From Pseudomonadales bacterium (GTDB taxonomy: Bacteria > Pseudomonadota > Gammaproteobacteria > Pseudomonadales > Azotimanducaceae): a DNA stretch of 64,000 bases. Positions 62,862 to 64,000 of the stretch are shown here, in pieces. Numbering within the stretch: position 1 is the stretch's first letter; every line of letters starts with the position of its first letter. Under the pieces are notes generated by a model, which saw nothing but the letters and a program-made list of their open reading frames with translations, had not been told where the DNA came from and ran no database searches. Both the position numbers and the translations under genes were made by a program. Where the stretch lies: the NCBI GenBank assembly GCA_017642855.1, contig JAEPOO010000001.1, positions 1,521,072 through 1,585,071 on the forward strand, given 5' to 3'.

Positions 62862-63689
62862 ATGTCACTTACCAATGTACTGATCGTCAGCAAGGGCCAT
62901 GCCTACAACCACGATGCCTTCCTTGCCATGTTTGAAGAAGATGAAGACATCAGCACCACACTGGTAGAACAACCCGCCGCCCAGGTCATTCTTAGACCAG
63001 AGAATGTTTCAGCCTACGATGCCATCCTGTTCTACGACATGTCGGGTATTCCAGACATCGGCTTGCTTCACGATGGCGCTAACAATACCGGTGAGCCGCC
63101 TCAAGATTTCCAGGATTCCATGGCGGCATTGCTCAACGCCGGCAAAGGCATAGTCCTGTTAAACCACGGGACGGTTTCCTGGCCAGATTGGCCGCTTTGG
63201 CGTGAAATACACGGCTCTTCGTTTCTGCTGAGTCGCGGTGAAGTCTTCGGCGAACAAATGCCGGGTTCGGGTTATCGCGGTGGCCATGGTCCCTTCCCGA
63301 ACCCCACTTTCACTCTGACACCTGTGGAGCCGGGGCACCCCGTTGTCGCCGGCCTGGATGACGGTTTTACTGTCGCTGATGAGATTTACATCAAGTCACC
63401 AATCTTCGAATCAGGGGTCGTGCCACTCATGCGCAGCGACTACGACTATGTCGCCGAGAACTTTACGCCACCGCCGCTGGCGCCACAGGAAGAGCAGGAC
63501 AACTGGAATCATCCGCCTGGCAGCAACCTGGTTGTCTGGGCAAAAGCGGCCCGCAACTCACCGGTGGTTGCTTCAGATATTGGAGATAGCCCGGAAGCTT
63601 TTGGCAATGCAGGCTTTAGACGCTTGTTAAAAAATGCACTGCAATGGGTTGCCAGTGAGGAGGCCCGAGCCTGGGCGGCAAAACAGTAG
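62862..63689 (+). CDS. ThuA-domain protein (trehalose utilisation-like)
   Basis: A 275-residue protein with the class I glutamine amidotransferase-like ThuA fold: VLIVSKGHAYNHDAFLAMF at the start, AILFYDMSGIPD, GIVLLNHGTVSWPDWPLWREI, PGHPVVAGLDDGF and GNAGFRRLLKNALQWV. ThuA proteins occur in disaccharide import and modification pathways; the catalytic role is unproven. AGGAGATC gives a clear ribosome site. It follows the GPH transporter. Confidence 0.9.
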   Translation: MSLTNVLIVSKGHAYNHDAFLAMFEEDEDISTTLVEQPAAQVILRPENVSAYDAILFYDMSGIPDIGLLHDGANNTGEPPQDFQDSMAALLNAGKGIVLLNHGTVSWPDWPLWREIHGSSFLLSRGEVFGEQMPGSGYRGGHGPFPNPTFTLTPVEPGHPVVAGLDDGFTVADEIYIKSPIFESGVVPLMRSDYDYVAENFTPPPLAPQEEQDNWNHPPGSNLVVWAKAARNSPVVASDIGDSPEAFGNAGFRRLLKNALQWVASEEARAWAAKQ

Positions 63690-63698
63690 AATCGACAA

Positions 63699-63714
63699 TG
63701 TGATTGGCATCACA
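63699..63714 (+). promoter_or_regulatory. CRP/Vfr-type binding site
   Basis: TGTGA-TTGGCA-TCACA is a perfect match to the CRP core TGTGA-N6-TCACA. It lies 94 bp before the start codon of the next gene and 10 bp after the ThuA stop, in the only free intergenic space here. Confidence 0.75.
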
Positions 63715-63807
63715 GAACAGGACTTCATCTGACCGCTAGTCAGTATGAGAGACCGGTTATCTGAAGCGCCATAGGCAGACCTGTCAGGGGAAACTATCTT
63801 GGCGGCC

Positions 63808-64000
63808 ATGAAAAGGTTCATTTACGTATTCATGATTGGATTCTCACTGGCGACATTCGCGCCTGCTTCGTGGGCGGAATCTGAACTAGAGCAGGTAGAA
63901 CAGCAGATTGTGAAACTCAAAAGAGAGTTGATGGATCTTGAGCGCCTCTATCGCAATGAAAGAAACGGCGCTGACGTCGAAGATGTTCCAGAGATGACAC
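63808..64000 (+). CDS. Secreted coiled-coil protein, partial
   Basis: An ATG at 63808 opens 64 codons that run off the right edge. The signal peptide covers about 1-23 (cleavage after SWA), followed by a charged coiled coil (ELEQVEQQIVKLKRELMDLERLYRN, residues 26-50). This resembles the start of a periplasmic or surface helical protein; no family can be named. The CRP-like site upstream suggests cAMP-CRP control. Confidence 0.6.
   Translation, partial: MKRFIYVFMIGFSLATFAPASWAESELEQVEQQIVKLKRELMDLERLYRNERNGADVEDVPEMT

Noticed and set aside
1..64000. CRISPR arrays, insertion sequences, prophage or integrative element boundaries
   Set aside because: I saw no regularly spaced repeats, transposase or integrase genes, or direct repeat at the tRNA 3' end in the sequence that follows it.

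Overview
The window looks like a chromosomal segment of a free-living, probably marine, gammaproteobacterium. The evidence is the gene order dnaX-ybaB-recR-rnd-ycgL-ycgN, a full pspF/pspABC locus, aceK, hrpA, mlaA, dusA, and many SDR, LLM, SnoaL and acyl-CoA dehydrogenase-type oxidoreductases. The clade (Pseudomonadales/Cellvibrionales, OM60/NOR5- or SAR92-like) is my inference. Coding density is high. I see no insertion sequence, prophage, CRISPR array or rRNA, and one tRNA.

Layout. 1-2448: the N-terminal part of an acyl-CoA dehydrogenase-like flavoenzyme, then aceK. 2457-7774: a GntR/FCD repressor gene with two palindromic operators, in one operon with an RND adaptor and pump. 7965-12670: a Cys-rich HTH regulator; facing it an ECF sigma / membrane anti-sigma-like / DUF4097 unit, an AhpD-like protein and a DnaK-like ATPase. 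12796-18011: a TolC-like protein and a 1,278-residue exported TPR-CHAT (caspase-like) protein. 18240-26859: a lysophospholipid acyltransferase, an SOS-controlled ssb paralogue, small proteins, an SDR, ppc, an epimerase, an aldo/keto reductase and a serine hydrolase. 26888-27048: tRNA-Ala(GGC) with its promoter and terminator. 27329-30612: small oxidoreductase and SnoaL genes and a gamma-carbonic-anhydrase-like protein. 30757-39647: a hybrid histidine kinase unit, gltX/dusA, and a PP2C phosphatase/STAS switch downstream of mlaA. 39644-45504: hrpA, a VWA protein and MoxR. 45614-50611: the dnaX cluster. 50663-56702: ugpQ, an extended psp operon, pspF and a periplasmic chorismate mutase-cyclohexadienyl dehydratase fusion. 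56704-64000: oxidoreductases, an epoxide hydrolase, a tyrosine phosphatase, a chorismate lyase-like protein, a GPH-type transporter, a ThuA protein and a partial secreted protein behind a perfect CRP site.

Main observations. (1) At least six genes that lead transcription units have a -10-like TANNNT hexamer ending exactly 6 nt before the ATG and no Shine-Dalgarno sequence. This predicts leaderless mRNAs, for dnaX, ppc and ssb among others. (2) dnaX has an E. coli-like -1 frameshift cassette: an AGGAGG element, A AAA AAG, and a stop one codon later in the -1 frame. (3) The LexA box, -10 element and start codon of the ssb paralogue overlap. (4) An AroQ-PheC fusion is translationally coupled to pspF. 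(5) A PP2C phosphatase carries a receiver domain that has lost its phosphorylation residues. (6) A secreted CHAT protease-like protein lies next to a TolC-like channel. None of this amounts to proof of a new system; items 1, 4 and 6 most deserve testing.
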